Shown: positions 48,873-61,166 of the stretch, piece by piece
How positions within the stretch are numbered: position 1 is the first letter of the stretch
Layout: each line of letters opens with the position of its first letter
From: Annulohypoxylon bovei var. microspora
Lineage: Eukaryota; Ascomycota; Sordariomycetes; Xylariales; Hypoxylaceae
Length of the DNA: 64,000 nucleotides
Reading direction: 5' to 3'
Assembly: GCA_022836615.1 (NCBI GenBank)
Contig: MU405354.1
Span: forward strand, 32,991-96,990
The notes under the pieces: generated by a model
The model's input: the letters and a program-made list of their open reading frames with translations, nothing else
Databases searched by the model: none
What the model was told of the DNA's origin: nothing
Translations under genes and position numbers: made by a program

Positions 48873-51800
48873 AGTGCCCCTCAGTTTCGCGAAATCATGT
48901 ATATTCTCACCGTGATCGTGTGGTAATTGCTGGTAAAAGGAGATGAGAGAATTTGAGTGGAAAAATCTATGAACATTAAACAGAGGCACCGTGATCCTTG
49001 ATTATGGTGTTTCTCTTACAAAAGGGGGGACCCATATAAAAAAGGGGCTATCTAATCGGTTATTGTATGTATTAGTACAGTACCTATGTAATGAAGCCAG
49101 CAATTAAGTATTAGGATATATCCAATGCAATCTCAATTTCAGCTAATTATCTCAACACTACAAATGTACCTAATAACGTACTGCCAAGTATCTTGTCGAC
49201 TAGTAGGCGGCTTGAATTGTAGTAGGGGAAATTGATTACAAGCATGACCTATGTACCTACATAGGTAGGTATCCACGCAGCCCGCGCTGCTGGGTTTGCC
49301 TCAACTGATTCCATTAGGTAATAGATTCAATTAAAGTGCGTCGTCAGATCCATCCTTTCAAAAGAGCCGCAAAGTGACATCATGTATCGGAGAATTACAC
49401 ATCGTGCTGATTAAGTTGAAGATACCCGTAGGCCTTCTTCCTAACTACTAAGGTAGGGTTTCGTCAATAATAGATCTAGGATAAATGACACTTATCGCTT
49501 TCCGACTTGACTCGAGACAGCCGATTGGACAATCCCTGGTTCTCAATAACGTGACTTTCCAATTACTTGGGTACCAAGTTAATTCGCAGCTTTTGCAGTT
49601 TTTACGAGAGTACCTTTTATATATACTGTACATGTGTATGTATGTATATATTTATCATAGCATTGCGTATCACATTTGCATCGTCAATGAAAAGTAGTAT
49701 TAAAAAGGATGACTACGCTCGCCTTTAAAAATTGGAGTAATATTAAATAGATACCCCCAACGTAGTGGACCCTACAGGGGCGGCGGTAGTATGTACAACG
49801 CCACGCCATGGGGAAACCAGCTATTATCCTTCTAGAATTCTAGAATTCTAGAAAAACACACGATCTTGGGCAGATAGTATGCGACTAGTTTCCACGCAAC
49901 TCCAGATAGCATATTTAATTGGATCTCTGCTAGCGCAAGGCAAATATGTAGTACAGTAAAACCTGTCCATAACGATGCTACTACATAACGATACCTTGAT
50001 ATAACGATTTATTTTGCTGTACATCTGAATTTTGTATGAGAAATAACGATAATTTTACTATAACGAATATCGTTAACCCTTTGATTAGTCACCACCAAGA
50101 TCGTTATAGAAAGTTAAAAAATCATGAAAATCCTTCCTATTTAGGAAGAATTAATACATTTTTAGACCTTATGGTACCCACTTTAGCTTAGCTTAGGATA
50201 TTTCCAGCCCGTGCACTTGTGAGCCTTACCCGTTTGGGAAATATCGTCCCAAAGTAAATTACTTTTCAGAACGATACCTCCCTATAACGATCCCACTGCT
50301 GTGTTTCTTGGCAATCGTTATGGACAGGTTTTACTGTAGTTGATGCTTAAATGTGCCATGCAGTATTAAGATGACGACGCACTGGGTCTGTGCCCGAATT
50401 GCTTCATTTGATGTTTGCTCCAGAAGTAACTCTAATAGGATGATAATCTCACGAGTTAAATGCAAATTATAGTGCCTTGGCGTCACTCTCTTATACCCTT
50501 TCCCGCTCTCAACATCTAACAGAGTCGCCACACATTCGTACTAAAGGGAGGCTTGAAGGCTAGAAATGTACGTCTTCGGTAGACCAACTTGTCTAGATAA
50601 CCCCATGATTATCACACGACGCTACAGTAGAGTGGTTCCTAAGCTTGAGGCAAGATATATCCTTAATCCGTCTAAGTGTGAAGGCAAGTCCGAAGTAAGC
50701 CAAGTTCAGACGAGCTCGAGTATCAAGAGTTTCAACTAGTCGCGGACGCTTGAAGAGAGCCTTTCCCAAGCGCGGCCAAAGGTACTTTTAAAACGAGACT
50801 ACCCGAGACTACCGGGCTCGTACTGATAAGAAAGGGCCTCTTTGTACAAAGTATTTCTGTAAACTCGGAAGACCTTCCTTATTCGATCGTCTTATCAGTA
50901 GGGACCGGGGATTTATCAGGATCGAAGATCTTATTAGTTCGTAATTAAAGGGACGATAAAATGTGCTCCCGTCCTCTAGGATCAATTCCATTAGAGCAAT
51001 AATATCGCCGAGGACACTCGTTTCTAACCACCTTGGGCGCGCTTGGCCCGTTAAAAACTTAGGACCTGAGACTCTCGAGTGACGTTTATTCAAGAACTAG
51101 CTATTTGGACGGGTGGACCGCTGTTGGTTAACAGTAGATGCAGATATAGTTACTAGGGCTTTCCATGCAGACGACAAGGGCTTCCGTTTTCTCATTGGTT
51201 AGAGACGGTATATGCCATCCACCCCCTAAACCTTCTTATCGGCTCCATGTTCTAGAATCTGGAGCTGAACGCGCGCATTTCTCTCTTCTGACAGCGTGAC
51301 TGACCCCAACAGTCAGTAAACAGTTACTTACAAGCCTTACATTACATACCTGCGTCGGTGAAGGATTCGTGGTTAATCCGCCCGGTCAAAACTAGGAAGC
51401 CCTGGTCTCTTTTTGTCAAACTCCCCTTGCCCAAGAAAGCAAGGGACCACGTGCATACACAGTAGATGAGGCACTCGATATTCTTGAAAAGAGATCTAAC
51501 GATGTTATTGTCGAAGTTGTTAGTGTAGGTAGTATCTGGTGACTGGTGATCAAGTAAAGCAAGCTTTCAAAGAACATGTCTCAGACATCCTCGTCTATTT
51601 GTCTAGGTAACCTCCCGCTCGCACCACTCTGTCTTTAATGGACGATGCATTTTCTATTGTTCTGTCGATCAATTCATTGGATGTATTTATCTAACCGCGT
51701 GATACTTTCACGAGAATTGACAGCGTCAGATTATACAAGCCTAGCGGACATAGTAATGAATACAGCTAGACCTATCTATAAGCGGATGCTCATACTCAGC

Positions 51801-52105
51801 GCCCCCATTATGCTCGCCCTACTACCCTGCAGTAGGGTATCTGGGGTCTAGACTAACGGACACTATCCCATGTATTATCGTATGCATGTCCATCCACGCA
51901 TCTATCTGCATTCCCTATATATAGTAGGCCTATATACCCTGAACGAACTATATTCTTTTGTCGCAATTGCCTTTTTGCGATTCGTTCTTTTTCACTTCTA
52001 CTATTCCTTTCTTGCGGTCACACGCTCTCACCTAGCGACCTACGACGAGCCTGCGCATTCGAACACGTTAAGCCTTAGGGAGGCAAAACCCGGATATTCC
52101 TAACG
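48873..52105. other. Intergenic region with one transposon and unexplained DNA
   Basis: 3.2 kb between the subtilase and the permease. It contains a pogo-like element (49954-50336) and a TCTAGAATTC repeat near 49833-49852. Two short minus-strand frames at 50331-50531 and 50809-51093 look weakly alike around ...LLELLLE / LMELILED and may be remnants of one repeated sequence, but this is not secure. Confidence 0.45.
49954..50336. mobile_element. Tc1/mariner (pogo-like) MITE, 383 bp, TA target duplication
   Basis: Both ends carry the inverted repeat beginning CAGTAAAACCTGTCCATAAC (23 bp identical) and are bordered by TA (49952-49953 and 50337-50338). The motif ATAACGAT recurs several times inside both arms. 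CAGT-starting ends and TA duplication are typical of the pogo/Tigger/Fot1 group. There is no transposase frame, so an active relative would have to supply it. Confidence 0.88.
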
Positions 52106-54263
52106 ATGTCGGATACTACCGAGAAACAAGTTAAGGATGAGGCTGCGGTAAACTCGCAAGCCTACGCGAGAGGGGGCCATGACGAGGAGGTCGGCATCGT
52201 CAACAAGAGTGGGCAGCTTCACACGGATCTGAAGGGTCGCCATATGCAGATGATCGCAATTGGTAAGGGCTTCTACAAGCGCGTCATCTTTTCGGAGACT
52301 TGGAATTGTTTGCTGATGAAATGCGATCGCGACAGGTGGTGCCATCGGAGCTGGTCTATTCATCGGATCTGGTAGCGCGCTTTACAAAGGTGGTCCGGCT
52401 GCATTGGTATATTCTCCTTTTCCTCACTTCGCTTACCGTACGGTCTAATTTACGTCTGGTGCTAATGTGGTAATGGAAATAGATCATCGGCTACTTCATC
52501 GTCGGTATCATGTTGTTGTTTACAATGCAAGCTCTTGCTGAACTGGCTGTGGTATGTATAGAAACGCCCCCTGATCTCAGGAGTATTTCGAATATGAGGC
52601 ATTGGATTATTAACATACGCGCAGCTTTACCCTGTCAACGGTGCCTTCTACACTTATGTCGTTCGATTCGTCGATCCGTCTTGGTACGCCCTCGTTTTAC
52701 CCATAGACTTATTCGCGCTAACTTTTTGTTCAGGGGTTTTGCTATGGGATGGGACTATGCTATCGCCTGGCTCACGGTGCTTCCGTTCGAATTGATCGCT
52801 GCCGGTATTACCATTGAATTCTGGAGGCCTGATCTCAACGTAGCTATCTGGGTCACCGTCTTCCTGGTGATCCTAACTGCGATTCAATTCTTTGGTGTAC
52901 GAGGATATGGTGAAGGTAAAGAGTTCATTAGACACGCGACTGTGATCAAATAGGCTAACGACATACAGTCGAGTTCGTCCTCAGTATGGTTAAGATCGCC
53001 GCTTGCTCAGGCTTTATCATTTTGGGTATTATAATAAATTGCGGTGGAGTTGGCGATAGGGGCTACATCGGCGGCAAGTACTGGTATGAGCCGGGCGCTT
53101 TCAAGAACGGCTTCAACGGTTTCGCCGGTGTCTTCGTCGTCGCCGCCTTCGCTTTCGGCGGTACCGAGCTTGTCGGTCTCGCGGCAGCCGAGTCGGTCAA
53201 TCCCAGACGTGCCATCCCCAAGGCCTCCAAGCAGGTCTTCTTCCGAATCGCCTTCTTCTACATTGTCAACCTTCTAATCCTCGGTCTCATCTTGCCGTCG
53301 GATGATGACCGCCTGAAGAACTCGTCCGGTGCCAACTCTAGCTTTTCGCCATTCGTCTTAGCTATCGAAGATGCCGGTATCGCCGTCCTGCCATCGATAT
53401 TCAACGCGGTCATCACCATCTCAGTCATCAGTGTCGCCAACTCTTGCAGTATGTATAAAAGCATCCCGTGACGAAAGTTTAACGCTTAACTTTTCGAACG
53501 ATCTTCAACTTTCTATGATAGTAGGTAGCTAACATTATGGCAGCATTTGGATCGACCCGTACTATGCAAGCGATGGCAGAAAGAGGAATGGCACCTAAGT
53601 TCCTCGCTTACGTTGACAAAGCCGGCCGACCCATATGGTGTGTTCTCGTCCAGTTGGCATTCGGTCTTCTGGGCTACGTTGGTGTCGCTGCCGACGGGTT
53701 GGACGTCTTCACTTGGCTTCTCTCGCTCTCGGGTCTATCATACTTCTTCGTATGGGGCTCATGCTGCTTGGCTCATATCCGATTCCGCTTAGCATGGAAG
53801 GCTCAAGGACGTAGTCTCGAAGAGATCCCGTACCGCACCCCTCTAGGAATCTGGGGCAGTGCCATTGGTCTATTCCTCAACGCCGTCTGCTTGATCGCGA
53901 CTTTCTACAACGCTCTCTACGTAAGTTTTGTTACCTACCTAATTATACACTAGCTTCCCCCCTCTTTGTTTTATTGGCAATACTATATCGATATCATGAC
54001 TAACATGTGACCACTAGCCTTCGCCTGATTCCATCCCGAACGCTGAGGACTTCTTCGAGCAATACCTTGCAGCTCCCATCGTCATCTTCTTGTATCTGGG
54101 ATGGAAGGTATATTCTGGAAACTGGCAGATGTGGGTCAAGCTTAACGATATCGACCTGATGGCCGGCGCTCGCCCGTTAGATCTCGACGAGCAGGATGCC
54201 GAGATAAAGGAAGAAAAGACCTGGGCTAACTTACCCATGCGCATGATCAAGTCTGTATTCTAA
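52106..54263 (+). CDS. Amino-acid permease (YAT/AAP family)
   Basis: Eight exons: 52106-52262, 52336-52406, 52483-52551, 52625-52683, 52734-52915, 52969-53448, 53529-53920 and 54018-54263, giving 551 aa. The start reads MSDTTEKQVKDEA. A polar cytosolic N-terminus is followed by LKGRHMQMIAIGGAIGAGLFIGSGSALYKGGPAAL, the hallmark first transmembrane segments of fungal amino-acid permeases, then VDPSWGFAMGWDYA and AFAFGGTELVGLAAAES. Twelve membrane segments are expected. The C-terminus is polar. It imports amino acids across the plasma membrane by proton symport; specificity cannot be read from sequence. Introns of 50-97 bp all keep frame. Confidence 0.92.
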
Positions 54264-55088
54264 GTAAGATGATGACAGGAGGTTAGGTATGAACATATTT
54301 GGGAGGCATAGGGGCATCAGTGGGGGTGCTTAACGTTAAAAGACGCTGTAGATATTAAACCTTGGGCTTGTACACACAATTAGAAGGCGGGTCTCCCCTA
54401 AACCTTCTCGTGTGTTTTGGACGGCATCTGCCCCATTCGCCTTAACCTTAACTTCAGCCTTAACCCTAAATATAGTTAAGCATATGGGCATTAGTACCTA
54501 CCTAACTAATAGTTACTGTAGCCTTGGGATATTTACCTTGGAACCTTTTCACCTTTCGTCCCATTAACAAACACACCCCAACCTTCACCACTCCAACACA
54601 CATCATCCACATTTACCTACTTAGTACATCAAAATACATTTGTATGTCTTTGCAATAATAACCCATCACCTCTCTCCTTTTATGATATCTTCTTTGATTA
54701 CCTATAAATACATCAATTGACCACTATCGAACTAAGAGGTTGCCGGCATTAGGGTTCCTCGTCATCAAAAAGGGGCCGATTTCTTAATTCTCAACTCTCG
54801 TCAACAACCTTGCAATAATTCACTTTCCATTATCGATACGATCTGAAGATACATCAATGCTTTTATCAATGCTTTTGAAAAAATCTTGCAATCACAATCA
54901 CAACAAGACAAAAACATATACAAAGATCACCTTGCAAGGTAGGTAACCAACTTTCACAAAGAGTAGGAGAAGACAACATCGAAACAACGCAACACCGCAG
55001 TCAAGGTTTGCAATTCGCATCCTTGTTCTATCCTATAGGACAAGACATCTCATCAATCCTAGGTTACTAACAAGGAGTTATCGTCGAG
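54264..55088. other. Intergenic region, AC-rich before the 2EXR gene
   Basis: 825 bp. The second half is rich in CA and CAA (for example around 54880-55000), as in a long 5' leader of the following gene. No coding sequence. Confidence 0.45.
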
Positions 55089-56130
55089 ATGGATTATTAC
55101 ATTGATGACTTCCCCCAATTCTCTAGTCTCCCCCCGGAGATAAGAGTCATGATCTGGGAGGCTTGTGTGCCTCGTCGAGCCATTTCACTCATACTTGACG
55201 ACGATGAGCCTGTGCCTGTGTTGCAACCACCGGTCATTTCTCAAGTTTGCTGCGAGTCGCGGGAGGTTTTCATAAAACACTTCCGTGCTGGGCCGTACAT
55301 GGCCCTCGGTTGGTTCAGAATTGAAACAGATGTTTGTAAGTATATTTTTAAGCAAAGTCCTCATCTCTGTGCTTGTCACAGCGGAAAATCGCACACCAGA
55401 CACTGACAAACCTCTAGTTCTTTGGAAGCCATTCCCAGATATCCTCTTCAAGCTACACTGGTTATTCAGAACTGACAACTTCTTCATGAACCTCCAGTCC
55501 GTCACTCTCTGCGACGCCTGTTCATGCGACTGGCTCGACGATATGGGCGACCGTTCGTGGGACCCCATCCGTGCCTACTCCTCGTGGCGCCTGAGCGAAG
55601 ACAAGGATCCCAGTGGCATTCGCTTCTTCTTCCGATTCATGCTCGAGGAGAAGTGTAAGCTTCGCACTGTGAACCTGTTCAACAACACCTGTCGATCGCG
55701 CGAATCGTTCACCCTGGAGAATAGTCTCCTTAGCTATGAGATCGGGACCCTTTTCGGCAACGACTCCGTCGTCCTCGTAGATCACACCGACACCGCAGAA
55801 GTCAACCGCGTCGCGTCGATCCTCAAGACCGACGACTCGACCCGATTCTGCGTCGCAGGACTTACTAGGATCTCCAAGGTGCTGAGCGAGCGACAGCAAC
55901 TGGCCCACTGGAACGGCCTTCTGTTTGACTACAAGCTCATGTGGCTCTCCGAGATCTACCAGAAGGACAGGGTGCGCGACCTGCCTGACGACCCCCCCGA
56001 CGTGGGCGGCTGGGACGAGGAGAAGATGTCGTTGCGACTGAACTGGAACGAGAATGATCCCGTGGTTAAGAAATGCCTGGACAAGATGCCCGAGATCAAG
56101 TTCGTTTATGTCATCCTGTCAGAGGATTAG
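55089..56130 (+). CDS. 2EXR-domain protein
   Basis: Two exons, 55089-55335 and 55382-56130, around a 46-bp intron, giving 331 aa. The start reads MDYYIDDFPQFSSLPPEIR. The N-terminal FPQFSSLPPEIRVMIWEACVP followed by VISQVCCESREVFIKHF is the 2EXR (formerly DUF-type, F-box-like) domain, greatly expanded in filamentous ascomycetes. The rest has no motif I recognise, although hydrophobic blocks such as LMWLSEIYQKDR and IKFVYVILSED at the end look folded. The family's function is not known; its expansion and variability suggest accessory roles. Confidence 0.85.
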
Positions 56131-57081
56131 TAGAGTTCTGACAGGGCTACAGGCGTCGGATGAACGTTAGGGGTGGATGACTCTGACGACATAGGTGGGA
56201 ATTTCGCACCCCGTCGTCAGGGTTGCGATTTACGTTTTCGACGCGGTACCTCTACAATTTTCACAGCTGGTTTTGGAGGAGGCTGCGTGCAATAGGGCTC
56301 GAGGGTTGACAGTGTTTCGATTGACTCGCGCGGTTTATTTCGAGTCTGCTATAATCACTAATGAATTCCGCAGGGAAATCACTTTGCTGGGTTGGGAGAA
56401 GGGCTCGTTGGTTGTTTCTAATAATCGTCTTTGCATGGCTTCATTTAGCATCGAAAAGGGTTCGGAGGGCGCCGGGGACAAGTTTTGGACGGTAATTGAT
56501 CCTATCTATCCCATGCATTTCTTTTAAAAAATTCCGTGCCAAACCGCCACCAGTCGTAGAGGGGAGCTGCTGACCTGATAGGATAAGAAATTAAGGGCGT
56601 CGCGGTTTATAACGATAGAGCGATGCCCCAACCAAATACCGTTGCCCCCGTAACCGATGTTCTAAGATACGGCACGACATGAAAAGTAGCCTAACGCCTC
56701 CACACTTTCCCCTATAATTCATCCACGAATCTCATTGATATTAGATAAGTTCGACACCTAGAACAAAAGCATACATGCCTACTCTACCATCATCAACGCA
56801 GAACTATGCGGGGGATACAGGTATTCAATTGCCTTTCTGCGAACGCCTTTCCACGTCTATATTTGCGGTGTTGCCACTGAACTGACATAAAAACGCCACT
56901 CCAACGCTCCTCACGGTAAGGTCACGTACGTACATACCTACATATATGGCTGGCTAACTTCGCCCCGCTTCGCTTTATCTTGCCTTGCTTTACTTCTCTA
57001 TACCTGTTGAACCTCCTCTACCACCTCTATTCTTCTATCCCATCTAACCCCCCTTCCCCTATATAGGTAATCATCGACATA
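56131..57081. other. Intergenic region between convergent 2EXR and ARK-type kinase genes
   Basis: 950 bp holding the 3' ends of two convergent genes. An open stretch at 56195-56527 has no ATG at its start and no recognisable domain, so it is not called. Confidence 0.45.
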
Positions 57082-60000
57082 CTATCGTTTTGCCTTCCCA
57101 TCCGCCTCGTCGTCAAGGTCGCGCTCCACCATCTCGATGGAGCTCAGGCTCGGGAACCGCTTGGCGAAGTCCTGTATGTAGTCCTCCTTCTCTTTGAAAT
57201 TCATATCTAGGATAGGCCGTCCGGGAAGCCCCACTCCAGCAAGATGCTCCGAAGAGCTACGCTGCGCGGGGCCTGCAGACCGTCCTTGTTTCGGTGGTGA
57301 TCTAGCGCGGCTGCCACCCCCTGTTGGTAAGTTATTTAGGTGCGTGGGCTTGGGCGGTAGCGTCGGTTTATTTGGTGAACTTGGATCAGCCGGGGCGCGT
57401 CCCCTTGGAACATCGATGGAAGTAGAAACAGGCTTAAGCGGAGTGACGTTCCCGCGTCCACCTGTGACTAGTTTCTTGGGGACTTCGGGGAGTTGCTTCT
57501 CCGGACGACTCTTCACCACCGCAGCATCTGAGAACTTGCCGTAGCCAGTCGCTGTGCGCTGGACTTGCTGAGAAGACTTCTGCGACTCGTCTAGCAGGTT
57601 CTGTACGCGGTTCTGTATGCTCACGGCTCGCGACATGCCACCGATACTCTTGGGCAGTGGGGCTGACGGGCCTCCAGCATCTCGTGCCGCTATTCGCTGC
57701 TTGTACTCAGCTGCTGCTGCCTCGACCCGCCGCTCCTCTTCGGCGAGAGCCTGGGCCTCAAGCTCTCGTCGCATCTCCGGCGTCATCTCGGGTTCTCCGA
57801 GTAGATGGCCATCGTCGCTACGACCATCAGTTGCCTCTGATCCCGCAATGGGGGTTAGATCGTGACGCTCCATGTCCTTGAGAGGAGAAGGTGTCCGTGC
57901 GCCTGAACCTGAAGGGTTACCCTCGAACCGTTTGAAAGCATCCCCAAACCTTCCGGCCAGGATATTCTTGGTACCTGACAAGGAGGTAATACTAGCACGC
58001 TTCCCATGTTGTTTGGCACCTTTATCCTTCTTCTTTCCATCTGGGTCCTCCATCGATCGGAGGAAGTCCACATTTGATTCTATCGCTGCATCGTCTTGAG
58101 GCTCAAGCCTAGGCGACGAAGAATTTCCGCGTAATTTTGGCGAGTAGCCAGGAGAACGGAGTGGCCTTGGTGCTGCTTCCCGCTCCCGGAGATAGTCCAT
58201 GTCGGATTCAAGATAAGTACTGACAGGTCTAGGACGTCCTCTGATAGGTGGCTTAGATAATGAGTCCAGCTGTTCAGCACTCGGTCGACCAGCTTCAAGG
58301 GATGGACGCGACGAGGACGAGTGTCGGGCATGTCCTTGCTGTGGTGTAATGGAATCAAGGCGAGGAGTCGGCGTGGGTCGCAGTGGATAAGTTAGGTCTG
58401 GCCGTTTTTGGCCGGTGCCGGTTGACTCTTGCTGTCTAGGTAGACTCGACGTACGTTGTTGATCTGCCGGAGGGAATCGGTGGATTGGAGGATATTCTCG
58501 AGTTTGTCTTTCGGGGGAAGGGGTGTTCGTCATTGTCCCAGTTGACACCATGCCCGGCTTCGCAGTATCTTGCGAAATTTGCGGCGGAGTTGAAATAGCT
58601 TGGAGCTCAGGATTCATAGAGATTATGGCCGAGGCACGGCTCATCTCCGTAGGCTTAGGAGGGGCAGAACCAGGCTTATCAACGGATCCAGGTGCAGGCG
58701 ACGGCGTTTGTAAATCAGCTACAGCCGCTACAGACTTCACTCGACTTAGATCTGCCGACTGTCTCTGGCTTGAGGGAGCCCCCACCGTGGATTGAGGCCT
58801 AATGAAGGCGTCATCAGCAAGCTGGGCGGTGACACGTTGGCTTAACTGTCTCTGTGGATCCGCAGGGGATGCTTGGCTATCAAAATCAAATTTTGTGCCT
58901 TGATCATGTAGGAGAGAAAACTGGTCGAGTGTTGGGAATCGCGATGATAGTTCGTCTGCATCAAATTTTCCTCCGGTTTTGGAGTCAAGTGCAGCGAACG
59001 GATCGCCGTTTGTGACCCTTGCTGGAGATGGACTTGGTTTTGGCGCCTGCTTCGGAGTGGACTGGCTTGGAGCAGATTGACTTGAAGCAGAAGGTCTTCC
59101 ACGCCTCATGGGTGTAACCTCGGGTAATGCCTGGGTTTGTGGTTGCTGTGGTGGAGAATATACGGCACCAATACCTGGAGTGCCTCTACCCTCCTTACCT
59201 GTAGATGGCTGCTTCTCGCTTCTTCTTCCCTCTGATTGGGATTTTCCAGAATAAATCTAGAATTTATTAGCAAGACATTATAGGAGGCGAGAACTATACG
59301 TACATCATGTATGGGTACATCAATACCCTGCATCAAGCAGCTTTCTCGGAGCACTTGGTAAATATTTGGTCGAGATCGCAAGTCTTCCCGCAACATAGAT
59401 GCTTCGCGACTTCAATCAGTATAATAATTCGAACAAAGGGTTACGACGACTTACCAATTAGCTGTTTTAGTCTGTCCGAGAAGATCGGGTAGCTAGGGAA
59501 TCTGAAGCTTGCGTTTAAAATAGCGAGCTGTCCTTGCTCTTCGAATGGCGTAGTATAGTAGCAGAGCTTATAAAGAAGCACACCTAGGGCCCAAATGTCC
59601 GACTTCTCGTCTATTGGTTGTTTCCGGTATACGTCAATCATTTCCGGACTTCTATATTGTAATGTAGTATGCCTTTGAACGTCTTCATCCACCAAGCGGC
59701 ACTCTACAACTGTTTGAGGCGCTGCTCTCGGCGGTGCTGCGGAGCCAAAATCGCACAGCTTGAATTTCCTTCGGGAACCATGTACTGTGATTAGGACGTT
59801 CTCGACCTTCAAGTCTCGGTGTAATAAAGGTGGTTTGAGATAATGCATACAGGCAACACCTTCTGCAACATCTGAGAAAATATTCAAAATTTCGGGTTCG
59901 GTAAGGCGGTGCTGTAATCGGGTATTCATGAAGTCGATCAATCCTCCTCCATCACAGTACTCCATAAGCAGGAAGACTTCATATCCGCCACCACCTAACT

Positions 60001-60379
60001 CCGAAGCGTGGGAGTCGATATATGTGACGATTGTTTTGTGTCCTTTGAGTCGTTTCATTGTCTCGACCTCTGTCCGCATCCCACGGAGAGTCTCCCTGTC
60101 CGGCACGGCTACTCTCTTCAACACGGCTAGGTCAGTCCCGTCGACGGGTCGTGGCATCTTCACTAGATATACGTGTGCAAATCCACCCTCGGACAAGTAT
60201 TTCTGAATAACTACCCTGTGGTTGCCAACCTGTATCTTGGTGCCCGGATTGAAGGTACCGGCAGGGGCAGCGGGACCCTGTAAAGGGATTTGGCCATGCA
60301 TCTGCATTGGCGCGCCGTAAGCAGCCTGCTGGCCGGGACGAGGAGCGGCCATTGGTATAGTATTTCCATAGGAGGTCAT
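57082..60379 (-). CDS. Ark1/Prk1-type actin-regulating Ser/Thr kinase (NAK family)
   Basis: Exons on the minus strand: 60379-59455, 59401-59304 and 59256-57082, giving 1065 aa. The start reads MTSYGNTIPMAAPRP. The kinase domain covers about residues 50-330: Gly loop LSEGGFAHVYLV, Lys in LAVLKRVAV, LLMEYCDGGGL, catalytic LLHRDLKVEN, CDFGSAAPP, the activation-segment end YRSPEM, and LGVLLYKLCYY. The intron acceptor at 59402 was chosen because it gives LIASMLREDLRSRPN, the expected end of the kinase fold. The remainder is a long Pro/Ser-rich tail with PPKPTHLNNLPTG-like motifs suited to SH3 binding, and a C-terminal MNFKEKEDYIQDFAKRFPSL segment. Ark1/Prk1 kinases phosphorylate Pan1/epsin-type endocytic adaptors at cortical actin patches. 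Confidence 0.9.
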
Positions 60380-61166
60380 GGTGTCGGATCAAGGTAGAGT
60401 TTATATCGTTGGGTCGGTGGTGTGGGAGTCGGTAAAGGTTGGCACGATCGGGGGAAGTTCACGGGTATGGCATGGAGGAGGCAGACAACGTGCGCCTTTC
60501 AGCTATAATTGACGCATATCATATAGACAGGACGAGCCTCGAGCCGAGTGTAAGGGTGAATCTATTCGGAGCGTACGCGCCAGAGGGCGATGTCTTGGGC
60601 GCTTGGTGTTCCTAGGCTTCTTTTCTATGTACAATACAATATACGGATTAAAGGTGGTGAACTGGTAGGGGTTAGTGGGAGTATGGAGTCGGTTCATTTG
60701 TCCAGTTGTTTCGTAACAGCCCGTGCCACCTGTAATTGTCCCCACTAAATCCCCTAATAGTCTTGGAAGTACTTCTTAATTGCATAAACCCGGCTGACGA
60801 TTAGGGAGGGGCCTAAGTTTAGAATCTATACTTATTCGGGTTTAGTGTGCAGAGACACAGCCAACATTACCTCATCGTCGACGACACCTATGGTAGATAC
60901 GATACATACATCCTAACATACCCTAACATCGTAACATCGCATGAATTTTCGTATGGAGACTCGATGGACACTAGGTGTACGCGTTTACACATGGCAATAA
61001 TCCGAGGTTTCTTTTTACCATATAGCGCATTACGCGTAGAACACAATACCCACGACTCCGCATAATGCCAATGAATCTCAGATCTAGTATATGTAGTGTA
61101 CAGCACTCAATTGATAGAAGGTAGCTATTGGTGTAGCTCCTCTACCTACCATAACGTCTTATACAA
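60380..61166. other. Intergenic region upstream of the kinase
   Basis: 787 bp between the kinase start and the end of the NHX1-type gene, both on the minus strand. No gene or repeat is seen. Confidence 0.45.

Noticed and set aside
50331..51093. Two short minus-strand frames with a vaguely similar Leu-rich stretch
   Set aside because: Similarity is too short to claim a gene or transposon relic; mentioned only in the intergenic note.
56195..56527. Open frame downstream of the 2EXR gene
   Set aside because: It begins at GTG, has no recognisable motif and no conserved codon pattern; probably chance in the 3' region.
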